DNA of 64,000 bases from CAZSRX01 sp964609675 [NCBI: uncultured Bacteroidota bacterium]. GTDB taxonomy: Bacteria > CLD3 > SB21. The notes under the pieces were generated by a model. That model was not told where the DNA came from. It made no database searches and saw only the letters and a list, made by a program, of their open reading frames with translations. Both the position numbers and the translations under genes were made by a program. This document shows, in pieces, positions 35,410-44,161 of the stretch. Location: the NCBI GenBank assembly GCA_964609675.1, contig CAZSRX010000014.1:1-64000 (forward strand). The letters are read 5' to 3'. How positions within the stretch are numbered: position 1 is the stretch's first letter; every line of letters starts with the position of its first letter.

Positions 35410-36053
35410 TGGCTCAAGGATTTATTTAACGTTAAATTATATACATGTATACGTATCCGCTGACGGCCGCATCCGTTTGGCAGTGTAGGTATCTTATTGC
35501 TGTAACAATCATTCAATATTGCAGACGTCGTATCACCGATTCCACTCCACCCGCCTAACACCCATTCGTTTCAATCGGTATGCGAATGACGGAAATCTTT
35601 CCCATTCTTGTCGGTCGGATCATTTTTTTGTTGGCCGCAGCGCGCTGTTTTCCATGCTGAGTACGCAGTGCATGGCCGGCCACGGACTGACTATCTATCT
35701 GTTCCTGATGCTTTACGGCCTGTTAAAAAATAGTTTCGATATTTATGATCCGAGCCATCATGGAAGCGGACATTACTATTGACGCCGTCAGCCAGATCCC
35801 GCTATGGGCCGGTAGTATTCCTGTTTATTTACGGATACTTTGTAAGGAAACGGGTGATGCAAGCGAAACCATAAAGGCCGTTTATACAACAGGGTTTCGG
35901 CCGGTCTGTGATGGCAGAACCTATTTTGTTTCTAAACAAAACGGTTTATGATAATGGCGAGTATATTTAAAAAGCGGGCCTGAAAAAAAAATTCCTTATT
36001 GAATAAAGAATCCGTCGTTGTGGTTCGGTTCCTCTGATGCCGCTTAATTCAAA
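35410..36053. other. Gene-free 640-base stretch, possible relic
   Basis: No intact gene is convincing. Overlapping fragments on the + strand in different frames resemble membrane-protein pieces (IFPILVGRIIFLLAAARCF at about 35594; GLTIYLFLMLYGLL at about 35687) and a short soluble piece ending VYTTGFRPVCDGRTYF at about 35923. They could be one small gene broken by frameshifts. No family is recognised. No tRNA or repeat is seen. Confidence 0.35.
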
Positions 36054-36991
36054 TCAAGGACTCACGATTTTTACCGTGTCGGTTTTGGCCTCTTCCGGTA
36101 CGCTGTCTAATTGAAACACATAAGGATTACGGATGATATCGGTGTAAAAGCCTTCGAGTGTACTGATATTGATCCGTGGCAGTTCGTATTTCCGGTTATC
36201 GAATTCATCGGTGTTTGACAGTGGACATAGATACCTCCACAACTGTATGCGGTCCCAAAAGTCATTAAATTGCACGATTTCCTCCACCTCGGTGAAAGCC
36301 GCTTTAACGTAAAAATCATGGTTCCGGTAATGGAAGCCTTTTCGTAAAAATTTTTCATCGTCAATCCGGGCGCCGTAGGGATAGGACAAATACATCGTAT
36401 CCTGACCTGTGTATTCAAAAACCTCGGCAATCTCCCGTATCATAATGGTGCGGGTTTGCAAATCCAGACGCTTGTGATGCGCGGAATGATTGCCAACGGT
36501 CATGCCCCGGCTTTTCAGCCAAGCCAATTTACGTTCCGAATCGTTGCCGAATGGCCGGCTGCCGCCGTTGTTGATGTTGATAAAAAAAGCCGCCCGAGGG
36601 TCGTGAAAATATTTTAATACAATACCGAGCATGCAGTCCGGGTCCAGCGTACTGTCGTTGAGCAGGCGTACCTGACTGGCGTGACCGTCGTCGAAATGGA
36701 TGCAGAAAAGTTTTTTACCCGCGCATTCTTTTCGGAAAGTGTTGCTCATGATTTCATCCAAACTGACCGGATAAAAATTGCTATCCTTCAGCGTTTGCAT
36801 GATGGCCGAAAAATCTCTGCTGCTGAAACGGTAAGTGCCGTTTGTATATTGGCCCAAACGGTGAAAAACCAGTATGGGTATGCCTTTGCGGCTGGTGTTT
36901 TTTTACGGGGTTTATTATCGAAAAATCCGCATAACCCGACCGCAATAGCCAAAAACAGTAAGTAGGTATATAAGATTGACCGGTTATTCAT
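36054..36991 (-). pseudogene. Exported polysaccharide deacetylase, frameshifted at an A7 run
   Basis: The N-terminal part (MNNRSILYTYLLFLAIAVGL, a signal or anchor segment) reads in one frame to a run of seven A on the minus strand (36898-36904). The rest reads in another frame. One more A would join them into a 312-residue protein and give the family motif KGIPILVFHRLGQY. Past the break the NodB domain is complete: FDDG, NHSAHH (metal ligands) and YPYGA. It would hydrolyse acetyl groups from surface glycan. The break may be a real mutation, a sequencing error in a homopolymer, or slippage-dependent expression. Confidence 0.8.
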
Positions 36992-37066
36992 ACTCCATGA
37001 ATCTAAATATTAAACCGTGGCATCCCGGCGAATATAACTATATAATATAGATCAGAATAATTTATA

Positions 37067-37863
37067 AATGCAAACCTTTTCGGCATAAAGTTCTATTACG
37101 ACGCAACCGACGCGGGTTTAAATTCCGCCGCGCAGTACAACGGCAATATTGCCGTTGTACGCTGGAACACAGCATCCACGCATATTGAGAACGCTTATGG
37201 TTATCAATATGACGAATTAAATCAATTGAAATCCGCCAAATACGCCCCGTGGGACAGCAGTTGGAGCACGGATGACAAATACTCCACCAAGAACCTCGTG
37301 TACGACCTCAACGGCAACATTAAAACGATGGTGCAGAATTTTAACGGCTCCCTCGCCGACAGCTTGACTTATACGTACAAAGGCAATATATTACTTGGCG
37401 TGAACGATTTGGTGAATAATTCAATTTCCACGAACGACTTCGAGGATAACAGCGTTAAATTGAACCCGATAGAAGGCACTCCGTCTTCTTACGAATACCT
37501 CTACGACGGCAACGGCAATATGATACAGGATAAGAATAAAAACATCACCGTGACATACAACCTCATGAATACGCCCACGAAAGTGTACTTCGGCAAGGAG
37601 TATTCCATTGTGGGGATATATACGGTGAGCGGCGGTAAATTGCGTATATCCGGGAACCTTTCTCACGAACACGCAAAAAACATCTCGCCAAGGCGCAAGA
37701 GCGCAAAGAAAATGCAATATAATATTTTTGCGGCTTTGCGAGAAGAAATCTGCAATACCAGTACACGATCAATGACCATTTGGGAAATATGCGCGCCATG
37801 TTCGCCGACACTAATTCTGACGGGCAGGCCGAATCTGCTGCAGTACTCACAGCATCGGCTTAG
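37067..37863 (+). pseudogene. Rhs/YD-repeat protein remnant, copy 1
   Basis: An open frame without a start codon reads KFYYDATDAGLNSAAQYNGNIAVVRWNT, GYQYDELNQLKSAKY and EYLYDGNGNMIQDKNKN. This is the end of the Rhs beta-cage of FCB-type Rhs proteins. At SGGKLR the frame enters a palindromic element and is lost. After the element, in another frame, YQYTINDHLGNMRAMFADTN appears, the conserved block near the Rhs core end, and then a stop. The N-terminal thousand or so residues are missing and about 50 residues seem replaced by the element. It is not functional. Confidence 0.85.
37683..37743. repeat. Palindromic 'TTTGCG' element inserted in the Rhs relic
   Basis: TCTCGCCAAGGCGCAA (37683-37698) faces TTGCGGCTTTGCGAGA (37728-37743), 14 of 16 bases complementary, around an AT-rich loop. 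The flank from 37661 (TCTCACGAACACGCAAAAAA) may be part of it. The CGCAAAG/CTTTGCG motif matches a type of intergenic palindrome I recall from many FCB genomes. It could form a hairpin and probably spread as a REP- or MITE-like unit. Only this copy is visible here. Confidence 0.75.
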
Positions 37864-37914
37864 AACATGCGTATCCGGCTTGACTTATAATAATTGATTC
37901 GTTACATTAATCGT

Positions 37915-38394
37915 ATGCGAAGCGTGTTAAAAAATAAGCGAGTTTATGTGGATACATCCGTTTTTGGCGGCGTGTTTGACCCGGAGTTTGAACGCGCCAG
38001 TAAAGCATTTTTTGATCAAGCGCGCCATGGAAGATTTATTATCGTTTCATCAGTGGTCGTACAGAGCGAAATAGAACCCGCACCAGAAAATGTCAAGGAT
38101 TTATTCCGTTCTTTAATACCGTATACCGAATCAGTGAGAATCAGCGATGAGGCTTTAAAATTACGATCGGCATACATTCGGGCCGGGATTGTTTCAGAAA
38201 AGTATACAAATGACGCTTTGCATGTCGCTATCGCTACAGTCTGCGAGTGTCCAATTATCGTCAGTTGGAATTTTCGCCACATTGTGCATCATGATAAAAT
38301 TCCGCTATATAACGCGGTCAATATCATACAGGGATATCATACCATCAGCATCAACACACCCGCGGAGGTGATATATTATGAAGAAGACATTTGA
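37915..38394 (+). CDS. PIN-domain ribonuclease toxin (VapC-like)
   Basis: A 159-residue PIN-domain protein, likely an RNase toxin. Catalytic acidic residues are Asp in VYVDTSVFGG, Glu in VVQSEIEPA and Asp in YTNDALHVA, followed by IVSWNFRHIV. The fold is complete. The start is uncertain: an in-frame TTG at 37894 also exists, and neither has a clear ribosome site. It overlaps the next gene by 17 bases. It lies between two Rhs relics and reads outward on the same strand. Confidence 0.87.
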   Translation: MRSVLKNKRVYVDTSVFGGVFDPEFERASKAFFDQARHGRFIIVSSVVVQSEIEPAPENVKDLFRSLIPYTESVRISDEALKLRSAYIRAGIVSEKYTNDALHVAIATVCECPIIVSWNFRHIVHHDKIPLYNAVNIIQGYHTISINTPAEVIYYEEDI

Positions 38395-38557
38395 CTGCGT
38401 TGAAATGAAACGCAAAGCCCAGGAAATCATTTACGAAGAGATTAAAAATATGACCATCGAGGAAGAGTTAAAATACTGGCAAGAACAGGAAAAACGTTTT
38501 TATAAAGATGCGGGTCCGTTGAAGCATCCATCAGCGCAAACTTCTGAATCGGTTTAG
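38378..38557 (+). CDS. Small antitoxin partner of the PIN toxin
   Basis: 59 residues: MKKTFDCVEMKRKAQEIIYE, a helical EEIKNMTIEEELKYWQEQEK stretch, and a short tail. The FDCVEMKRKAQEIIYEE start with M-T-xEEELxYW resembles a family I recall next to PIN toxins. GGAGGTG seven bases before the ATG is the strongest ribosome site in this area. The gene overlaps the toxin's end. Here the antitoxin gene is second, whereas vapB usually precedes vapC. Confidence 0.8.
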   Translation: MKKTFDCVEMKRKAQEIIYEEIKNMTIEEELKYWQEQEKRFYKDAGPLKHPSAQTSESV

Positions 38558-38600
38558 CGATCGCTAAAAAATCAACGAAATAAAATATACCTGTTTATAT

Positions 38601-38877
38601 CAAGTTGGATGAGGATTTCGAGGACAACGGCAGTCATTACAGCAGTTCGAATCACGAATACCTCTACGACGGCAACGGCAACATGATACGCGATAAAAAC
38701 AAAGGCATTGGCAGCATCAAATAAAATTACATGAATCTGCCTGAAAAAATATATTTCTCCGGTAACAAGCGTATAGAATGGATATACTCCGTCAGCGGCG
38801 CCAAGCTGTGCAAGACCGTTTACACCAACGGTGCGGTGAAGTTGACACAGGATTACGTTTCCGGGTGTTTCTTTTGA
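38601..38877 (+). pseudogene. Rhs/YD-repeat remnant, copy 2
   Basis: The frame reads FEDNGSHYSSSNHEYLYDGNGNMIRDKNKG, a TAA at 38722, then NYMNLPEKIYFSGNKRIEWIYSVSGAKLCKTVYTNGAVK to a stop. It is the same part of Rhs as copy 1 (37440-37650). A 33-base block (CGAATACCTCTACGACGG and on) differs at one position. The stop replaces what is normally a Tyr codon in SIKYNY. The fragment lacks both ends. Confidence 0.82.
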
Positions 38878-39460
38878 CATTGCATAGATTCAGGCGTATA
38901 AGATTTAATATCAGGTAACCTCATGCGGCCTTAGGGAGTCTGCAGGTATTTTTTGTGATATAATTTTTAAATATAGGACCGGTAAACGGAAAATGAATCA
39001 CTAAGCCTTTTTAATCCAAACCGAAGCCGGTTAAAAAAACAAACAGACACTTTCCGAAAAATTATGGATAGCCTATCCGTAGAAGATTAAAAATCGGTTT
39101 AGTATAAATTTTTATGGGATGCAGGTCATAGAAAAAGTTTTTTATGATTTGGAAATTGTGGAACGGCTGATAGGATTTTGTATTTATCTTTTGAATTTTA
39201 CTTTTTTTATAGGGCTGGAACATGTTCCCGCTTTCAAAGCAGCGACATGTCGGCGTCATTCAATAGCCAAACGCTAAAACGGAAACTGACAATGAGCGAC
39301 TTAGTTCATTACATAAAAACTTTTTTCCAAAGTTGATAAAGTATTCCGGATTTTTTCGGGGTGTTTCCGGTTTAAAAAAATCAAAAAATTGATATTGACG
39401 AAAAAATTATTTAATCTTATCGCATGCATAATTTTCAATCACAAATTCAGGAGTTCTTTT
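38878..39460. other. AT-rich intergenic stretch
   Basis: No gene, tRNA or repeat is recognised. Near its right end lies TTGACG, 17 bases, TATCGC (39395-39423), a weak promoter candidate for the lipoprotein gene that follows. Confidence 0.4.
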
Positions 39461-41128
39461 ATGAAAATTCTGTTAACGGCCGTGTGCGGCCTTATGATCG
39501 TCGTGGCTTGTAAAACCAAGACCGAGCCGGCGCCGGGCGCCCGAAAAGAAGGTTATGACATGAAAACACTTCTAAATCAGTTTGTCTGGACCGATATCAA
39601 AGTCAGCATGGATCACCTGTCCGCAAAGGAAAAAGAAATGGTGAAACTGCTCGTGAAGGCCGGGCAATATGCGGATGAAATATTCTGGAAACAGACCGCG
39701 CGGGACGCGATTGCCGTGCGGGAGGAACTGAAGAAGAAGAACGATCCGGATTCCAGGGATATCCTCCGGTACGTGATGATATCCTATGGTCCGTATGACC
39801 GGTTTACGGAAAAACGCTTTTACGGCCAGGGGCCCGAGGAACGCCCTAAGGCCGGCACATTTTATCCGGAGGATATGACCAAAGAAGAATTTGAAAAATA
39901 CATCCAAGACTATCCAAACGAGGAAAAAGCCCTGACGGATCTGTACACCGTCGTTGTGCGCGACGGGAAAAAACTGAAAGCGGTTCCGTATCACGAGTAT
40001 TATAAAACTGAAATAGAGGCCATGAGCGATTTGTTGCTTAAGGCCGCAGACCTTGCCGATAATTCTTCGCTGAAGAAATATCTTACACTCCGCGCTAAGG
40101 CCTTACAGACCGGGGATTATCTTGAATCGGATGCGGCCTGGGTGCAGTTGAAAGATCACAACGTTGACGTGGTCATAGGGCCGATTGAGAATTATGAGGA
40201 CGGATTGTTCAATTACAAAGCGGCTTTTGAAGCGATGGTGATGGTTAAAGATCCCGAAGGCACGAAGGAGTTGCAAACCTTCAAGTCGCACATCAACGCG
40301 CTGGAGCAGAACCTGCCGCAGAAGAAAGCCTACATCCGTCCGAAAGTCGAGGCCGACAATGTCCTTGAGATCGTCAATGTCGTCTATTTCGGCGGGGACT
40401 GCCAGTCGGGCGTGAAAACCATCGCCGCCTCGCTGCCGAACGATCCGAGGGTGACGGACTCGCTGGGCAGTAAAAAACAGATGTTCAAGAATCTGATGGA
40501 GGCGAAATTCAACCAGATTGTTCTACCCATTACGGAAAAGCTCATCGCGAAGGAATACGTGAAATACGCCGATCCGCACTCGTTCACGACTTTCGTGACG
40601 CTGCATGAGGTGTCCCACACTCTCGGCCGCAGTTACGTGTACGGTAACGATAAACTGGAAGTCCGCAAAGCCATGAAGGAACTGCATTCCGCGATTGAGG
40701 AAACCAAGGCGGACATACTGAGCGTTTACAACATGGAATATTTCAAGCGGCAGAAGCTGTACGACGACGAGGCCATGAAGAAGCATTATGTAACGTATCT
40801 GGCCGGATTGTTTCGTTCTATCCGATTCGGCGCCGAAGAAGCGCACGGCAAGGCGAACATCGCGCAGATGGTGTTCCTGAAAGAGCAGGGCGCGCTGGGC
40901 CGTAACGCCGAAGGGCTCTGGACAGTGAATTTTGAGAAATTCCATCCGGCCGTGACCCTCCTTGCCAAGACAATTCTTGAATTCCAGTCTGAGGGCAATT
41001 ACGCAGGGGCTAAGGCTTTCTTGGAAAAATACGGCAAGCTGACCGACGATGTCCGGAACGATATCGACAAACTCAAAGATATTCCGCGGGATATCGATAC
41101 GCATTATGATATTATCCAAGAATTGTAA
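39461..41128 (+). CDS. M49-like (dipeptidyl peptidase III-related) zinc peptidase lipoprotein
   Basis: A 555-residue exported enzyme. The signal MKILLTAVCGLMIVVAC ends in a lipobox, so it is probably lipid-anchored. The zinc motif is HEVSHTLG near residue 385, and the third ligand lies in AIEETKAD about 50 residues on. This is the arrangement of M49-like proteins. Classical DPP III has the longer HExxxH; here it is HExxH. CAGGAG lies seven bases upstream of the ATG. An in-frame upstream TTG is rejected for that reason. The natural substrate is unknown. Confidence 0.85.
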   Translation: MKILLTAVCGLMIVVACKTKTEPAPGARKEGYDMKTLLNQFVWTDIKVSMDHLSAKEKEMVKLLVKAGQYADEIFWKQTARDAIAVREELKKKNDPDSRDILRYVMISYGPYDRFTEKRFYGQGPEERPKAGTFYPEDMTKEEFEKYIQDYPNEEKALTDLYTVVVRDGKKLKAVPYHEYYKTEIEAMSDLLLKAADLADNSSLKKYLTLRAKALQTGDYLESDAAWVQLKDHNVDVVIGPIENYEDGLFNYKAAFEAMVMVKDPEGTKELQTFKSHINALEQNLPQKKAYIRPKVEADNVLEIVNVVYFGGDCQSGVKTIAASLPNDPRVTDSLGSKKQMFKNLMEAKFNQIVLPITEKLIAKEYVKYADPHSFTTFVTLHEVSHTLGRSYVYGNDKLEVRKAMKELHSAIEETKADILSVYNMEYFKRQKLYDDEAMKKHYVTYLAGLFRSIRFGAEEAHGKANIAQMVFLKEQGALGRNAEGLWTVNFEKFHPAVTLLAKTILEFQSEGNYAGAKAFLEKYGKLTDDVRNDIDKLKDIPRDIDTHYDIIQEL

Positions 41129-41232
41129 TGGCTATGAAACCAACAAACAGGAGGGCGGGTGCGACTGGCCCTCCTATGGCGTTTGTGAGGATTTTTTCCG
41201 GTACTTTGTAACTTTCGGGAGAAACACAAATC

Positions 41233-41676
41233 ATGATTTCTGTCGCTGAATTTATCCAAATGATGCAGGCGTCCATCGCTTCGGTGGCGATGATTTCCGG
41301 CGTCGGCCTGTTGCTGCTGTCGATGACCAACCGGTACGGACGCACGATTGACCGTTTGCGCGCGCTGATTAAAGAAGCTTCCACGGCCACGGAGTCATCG
41401 GTCAAGACCAAATTAGTCTTCCAGATTAAAATCATGTACGAACGTTGCCGGCTGATCCGTACGGCTGTGGTGCTGGCCGCCAGCAGCATTTTCTTTGTGG
41501 CGCTGACTATTTTTCTGATATTCGTCAGCCAGCTTCTGGCAGTGAATCCGGGCATGGTTACCGTGGCCGCGTTCGCTCTCAGCCTAATCAGCTTAGTAGT
41601 ATCGCTGGTCTTTATGATCAAAGACCTCACCATGTCGCTGAAGGCCGTGGAGTCGGAAATCAGGGACTGGGCATGA
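41233..41676 (+). CDS. DUF2721 membrane protein
   Basis: 147 residues with three hydrophobic helices: about 12-32, then 75-97 (RTAVVLAASSIFFVALTIFL) and 108-128. The family signature MISGVGLLLLSMTNRYGRTIDRLRAL near residue 20 is clear. The function of DUF2721 is unknown. A CGGGAG site lies upstream of the ATG. The S9 peptidase gene begins 88 bases later on the same strand. Confidence 0.85.
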   Translation: MISVAEFIQMMQASIASVAMISGVGLLLLSMTNRYGRTIDRLRALIKEASTATESSVKTKLVFQIKIMYERCRLIRTAVVLAASSIFFVALTIFLIFVSQLLAVNPGMVTVAAFALSLISLVVSLVFMIKDLTMSLKAVESEIRDWA

Positions 41677-41764
41677 TACGATGAAACAAATCCGACGGCC
41701 ATCCGTAGAACAGGTGCAGAACCCCAAATCACTTTCAACGAAAACATAAACGAAAGCAGGTCCC

Positions 41765-43705
41765 ATGAAACTCCGATTATTTTTATGTCAATTGCTGGTC
41801 ATGAGCAACTCCGTTCTCTGGGCGCAGAGCAAGGAAATTACGCCCGGCGAAAACCTGATTCTTGACGGCGTTCCCAAAATACCCGCTTCGATTGTCGATG
41901 AAGTGGGCATGTACAGCGAATTCCGCAGCGCGGGTTTTTCCGGATGGCATCCGTTAAAACGGGAAATGCTGATTATCACGCGGTTTGCCGATATTCCGCA
42001 GGTGCATCTGGTGAAAAGTCCCGGAGGCGCCCGCACGCAGTTGACGTTTTTTAAAGAACGCGTCGGCGGCGTTTCCTTTCAGCCAACCCGCGGCGATTAT
42101 TTTATTTTCAGCAAAGACATCGGCGGCAACGAAAACTTCCAGAAATACCGTTACGATTTTGCGACCGGCAAAGTGACGTTGCTCACAGACGGCGTCTCAC
42201 GCAATACCGGCGGGACGTGGTCCAATAAAGGCGACCGGATTGCCTATCAGTCCAACCGGCGTAACGGCAAGGATGTCGATGTATATATCATGAACCCCGC
42301 GGATCCTTCAACGGATAAGCGGGTGGCCGAACTGTCCGGCGGGGGCTGGGGCGTTCTGGACTGGTCGCCGGATGACCGGAAACTGCTCCTCGTAGAAGGT
42401 GTTTCCGTCAATGAAAGCTACGTTTGGGAATTAGATATAGCTACCGGAGCCCAAACGCTGATTACGCCTAAAGACAGTATGGAAAAAACCGCTTACGGAA
42501 CGGCATTCTACAGCAAAGACGGCCGAGGCATTTTTTTAACGACGGATAAGGAGTCCGAGTTTCAGCGACTGGCTTTTATGGATTTGACTACCCGGAATAT
42601 TAAATATTTGACCACCCGCATATCATGGGACGTCAGTGAAATCAGCGTCAACCGGGATCGCAGTAAAATCGCCTTTACGACGAACGAAGACGGACTGAGC
42701 GTGCTCCGGATTATGGATTTGTCCAATTATAAAGAAAAAGTTTTTGATAAGTTGCCCGTGGGCTATATCGGCGGTCTGGAGTGGAGTTACGACGGCAAAG
42801 AGCTCGGGATGACGCTGAACAGCGCGAAATATCCCAGCGATGTATATTCCATGAAGGTGAGCAATGGCCAACTGGAGCGATGGACATTCAGCGAAACGGC
42901 AGGACTGAATACGGAGACTTTTTCCGAAGCGAAGCTGGTGCGGTGGAAATCCTTCGACGGCCGCATGATTTCGGGATTCCTGTTCATGCCGCCCGCGAAA
43001 TTCACCGGCAAGCGCCCTGTAATTGTCGATATTCACGGCGGACCGGAAGCGCAATCCCGGCCGTTATTCCTCGGGCGGGATAATTACTTCCTGAACGAAC
43101 TGGGCGTCGCGATCATCAAACCGAATATCCGCGGTTCGACCGGTTACGGCAAGACGTTCATGAAATTAGACAACGGCTTTCTGCGCGAGGATTCTTACAA
43201 AGATATCCACGCGTTGTTTGACTGGATTCAGGCACAGCCCGAACTGGACGCGGATCGCATCATGATAACCGGCGGCAGTTACGGCGGCCACATGACGCTG
43301 GCGCTGTCCACGTATTATCCGGACCGCATCCGCTGTGCCGTGAGCCTGGTCGGCATGTCCAATCTGGTGACATTTCTTGAAAACACCTCCGGTTACCGGC
43401 AGGACCTACGGCGTGTGGAATACGGCGATGAACGCGATGAAAAAATGCGCGCATTTCTTTTGAGAATCGCTCCGCTGAACAACGCGGATAAAATCAAAAA
43501 GCCGCTCTTCATCATTCAGGGCGCCAACGATCCCCGCGTGCCGGTGAGTGAAGCCGAACAGATGCTGAATACGCTCAAGAAAAATCAAACGCCGGTATGG
43601 TATCTCGTCGCCAAGGATGAAGGTCACGGCTTTGCCAAGAAAAAGAACGTCGATTTCCAGTTTTATGCAACGATTCTCTTTGTGAAAGAATTTTTACTGA
43701 AGTAA
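41765..43705 (+). CDS. Exported S9-family prolyl oligopeptidase-like peptidase
   Basis: A 646-residue secreted serine peptidase. A signal peptide ends at VLWAQ. The middle is a WD40-like propeller (repeats such as GDRIAYQSNRRNGKDVDVYIM and RSKIAFTTNEDGLSVLRIMD, residues 60-370). The alpha/beta-hydrolase domain has Ser505 in GGSYGGHM, Asp589 in GANDPRVP and His621 in DEGHGF, so the triad is intact. Such enzymes cut short peptides in the periplasm or medium. A strong GCAGG site precedes the ATG. Confidence 0.92.
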   Translation: MKLRLFLCQLLVMSNSVLWAQSKEITPGENLILDGVPKIPASIVDEVGMYSEFRSAGFSGWHPLKREMLIITRFADIPQVHLVKSPGGARTQLTFFKERVGGVSFQPTRGDYFIFSKDIGGNENFQKYRYDFATGKVTLLTDGVSRNTGGTWSNKGDRIAYQSNRRNGKDVDVYIMNPADPSTDKRVAELSGGGWGVLDWSPDDRKLLLVEGVSVNESYVWELDIATGAQTLITPKDSMEKTAYGTAFYSKDGRGIFLTTDKESEFQRLAFMDLTTRNIKYLTTRISWDVSEISVNRDRSKIAFTTNEDGLSVLRIMDLSNYKEKVFDKLPVGYIGGLEWSYDGKELGMTLNSAKYPSDVYSMKVSNGQLERWTFSETAGLNTETFSEAKLVRWKSFDGRMISGFLFMPPAKFTGKRPVIVDIHGGPEAQSRPLFLGRDNYFLNELGVAIIKPNIRGSTGYGKTFMKLDNGFLREDSYKDIHALFDWIQAQPELDADRIMITGGSYGGHMTLALSTYYPDRIRCAVSLVGMSNLVTFLENTSGYRQDLRRVEYGDERDEKMRAFLLRIAPLNNADKIKKPLFIIQGANDPRVPVSEAEQMLNTLKKNQTPVWYLVAKDEGHGFAKKKNVDFQFYATILFVKEFLLK

Positions 43706-43776
43706 GCATCTTCATCTATAACAACAAAGTAACGGCTGACGCGATGGCTTCGTGTTGGCCATTACGGGAGGTATGT

Positions 43777-44130
43777 ATGGGATATGAATTTGGTTATCTG
43801 CTGAACAGTCTGGTGGTCTATCTGCCGCTGCTGATTTTGTGGGGTATCGGTCTTATCATGGCCATCTCCAACAGGGATAAAAACCCGAAAGCGTCCATGC
43901 TGCTGATGGCGGCTATGGTCATACTGATCCTCGAAGTTTTTATCAGTCTGGGGTTCAGTATTTTCATTCCGAAAATTGTCATGAGTTCCGGCTTGGGTTA
44001 CGGGAGCATCGGATGGATATATACCCTACGCTCTTTTTTGACGGTAGCGTTGTCTATTGTCGCCTGGATACTTGTTTACACGGTGCTGTTCGGAAAATAC
44101 GGTCCGTTCCGCAATACGCCGCAGCCGTAA
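43777..44130 (+). CDS. Small multi-pass membrane protein
   Basis: 117 residues with three clear hydrophobic helices: VVYLPLLILWGIGLIMAI, MLLMAAMVILILEVFISLGF and LRSFLTVALSIVAWILVYTVL. It begins at an ATG six bases after GGGAGG; an upstream TTG is rejected. No family is recognised. It lies 71 bases after the S9 peptidase gene and 31 bases before the Asp-box protein gene, so it may share a transcript with both. Confidence 0.7.
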   Translation: MGYEFGYLLNSLVVYLPLLILWGIGLIMAISNRDKNPKASMLLMAAMVILILEVFISLGFSIFIPKIVMSSGLGYGSIGWIYTLRSFLTVALSIVAWILVYTVLFGKYGPFRNTPQP

Positions 44131-44161
44131 TATTTTAATATTTTAAAAAAAAGGAATTTCT

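Noticed and set aside
35519-35951. Two overlapping + strand frames of 87 and 68 codons as real genes
   Set aside because: Poor composition, no ribosome site and overlap of 38 bases in different frames; treated as possible relic only.
39062-39259. 65-codon minus-strand frame in the gap before the lipoprotein gene
   Set aside because: No ribosome site, odd composition and no similarity I recognise.
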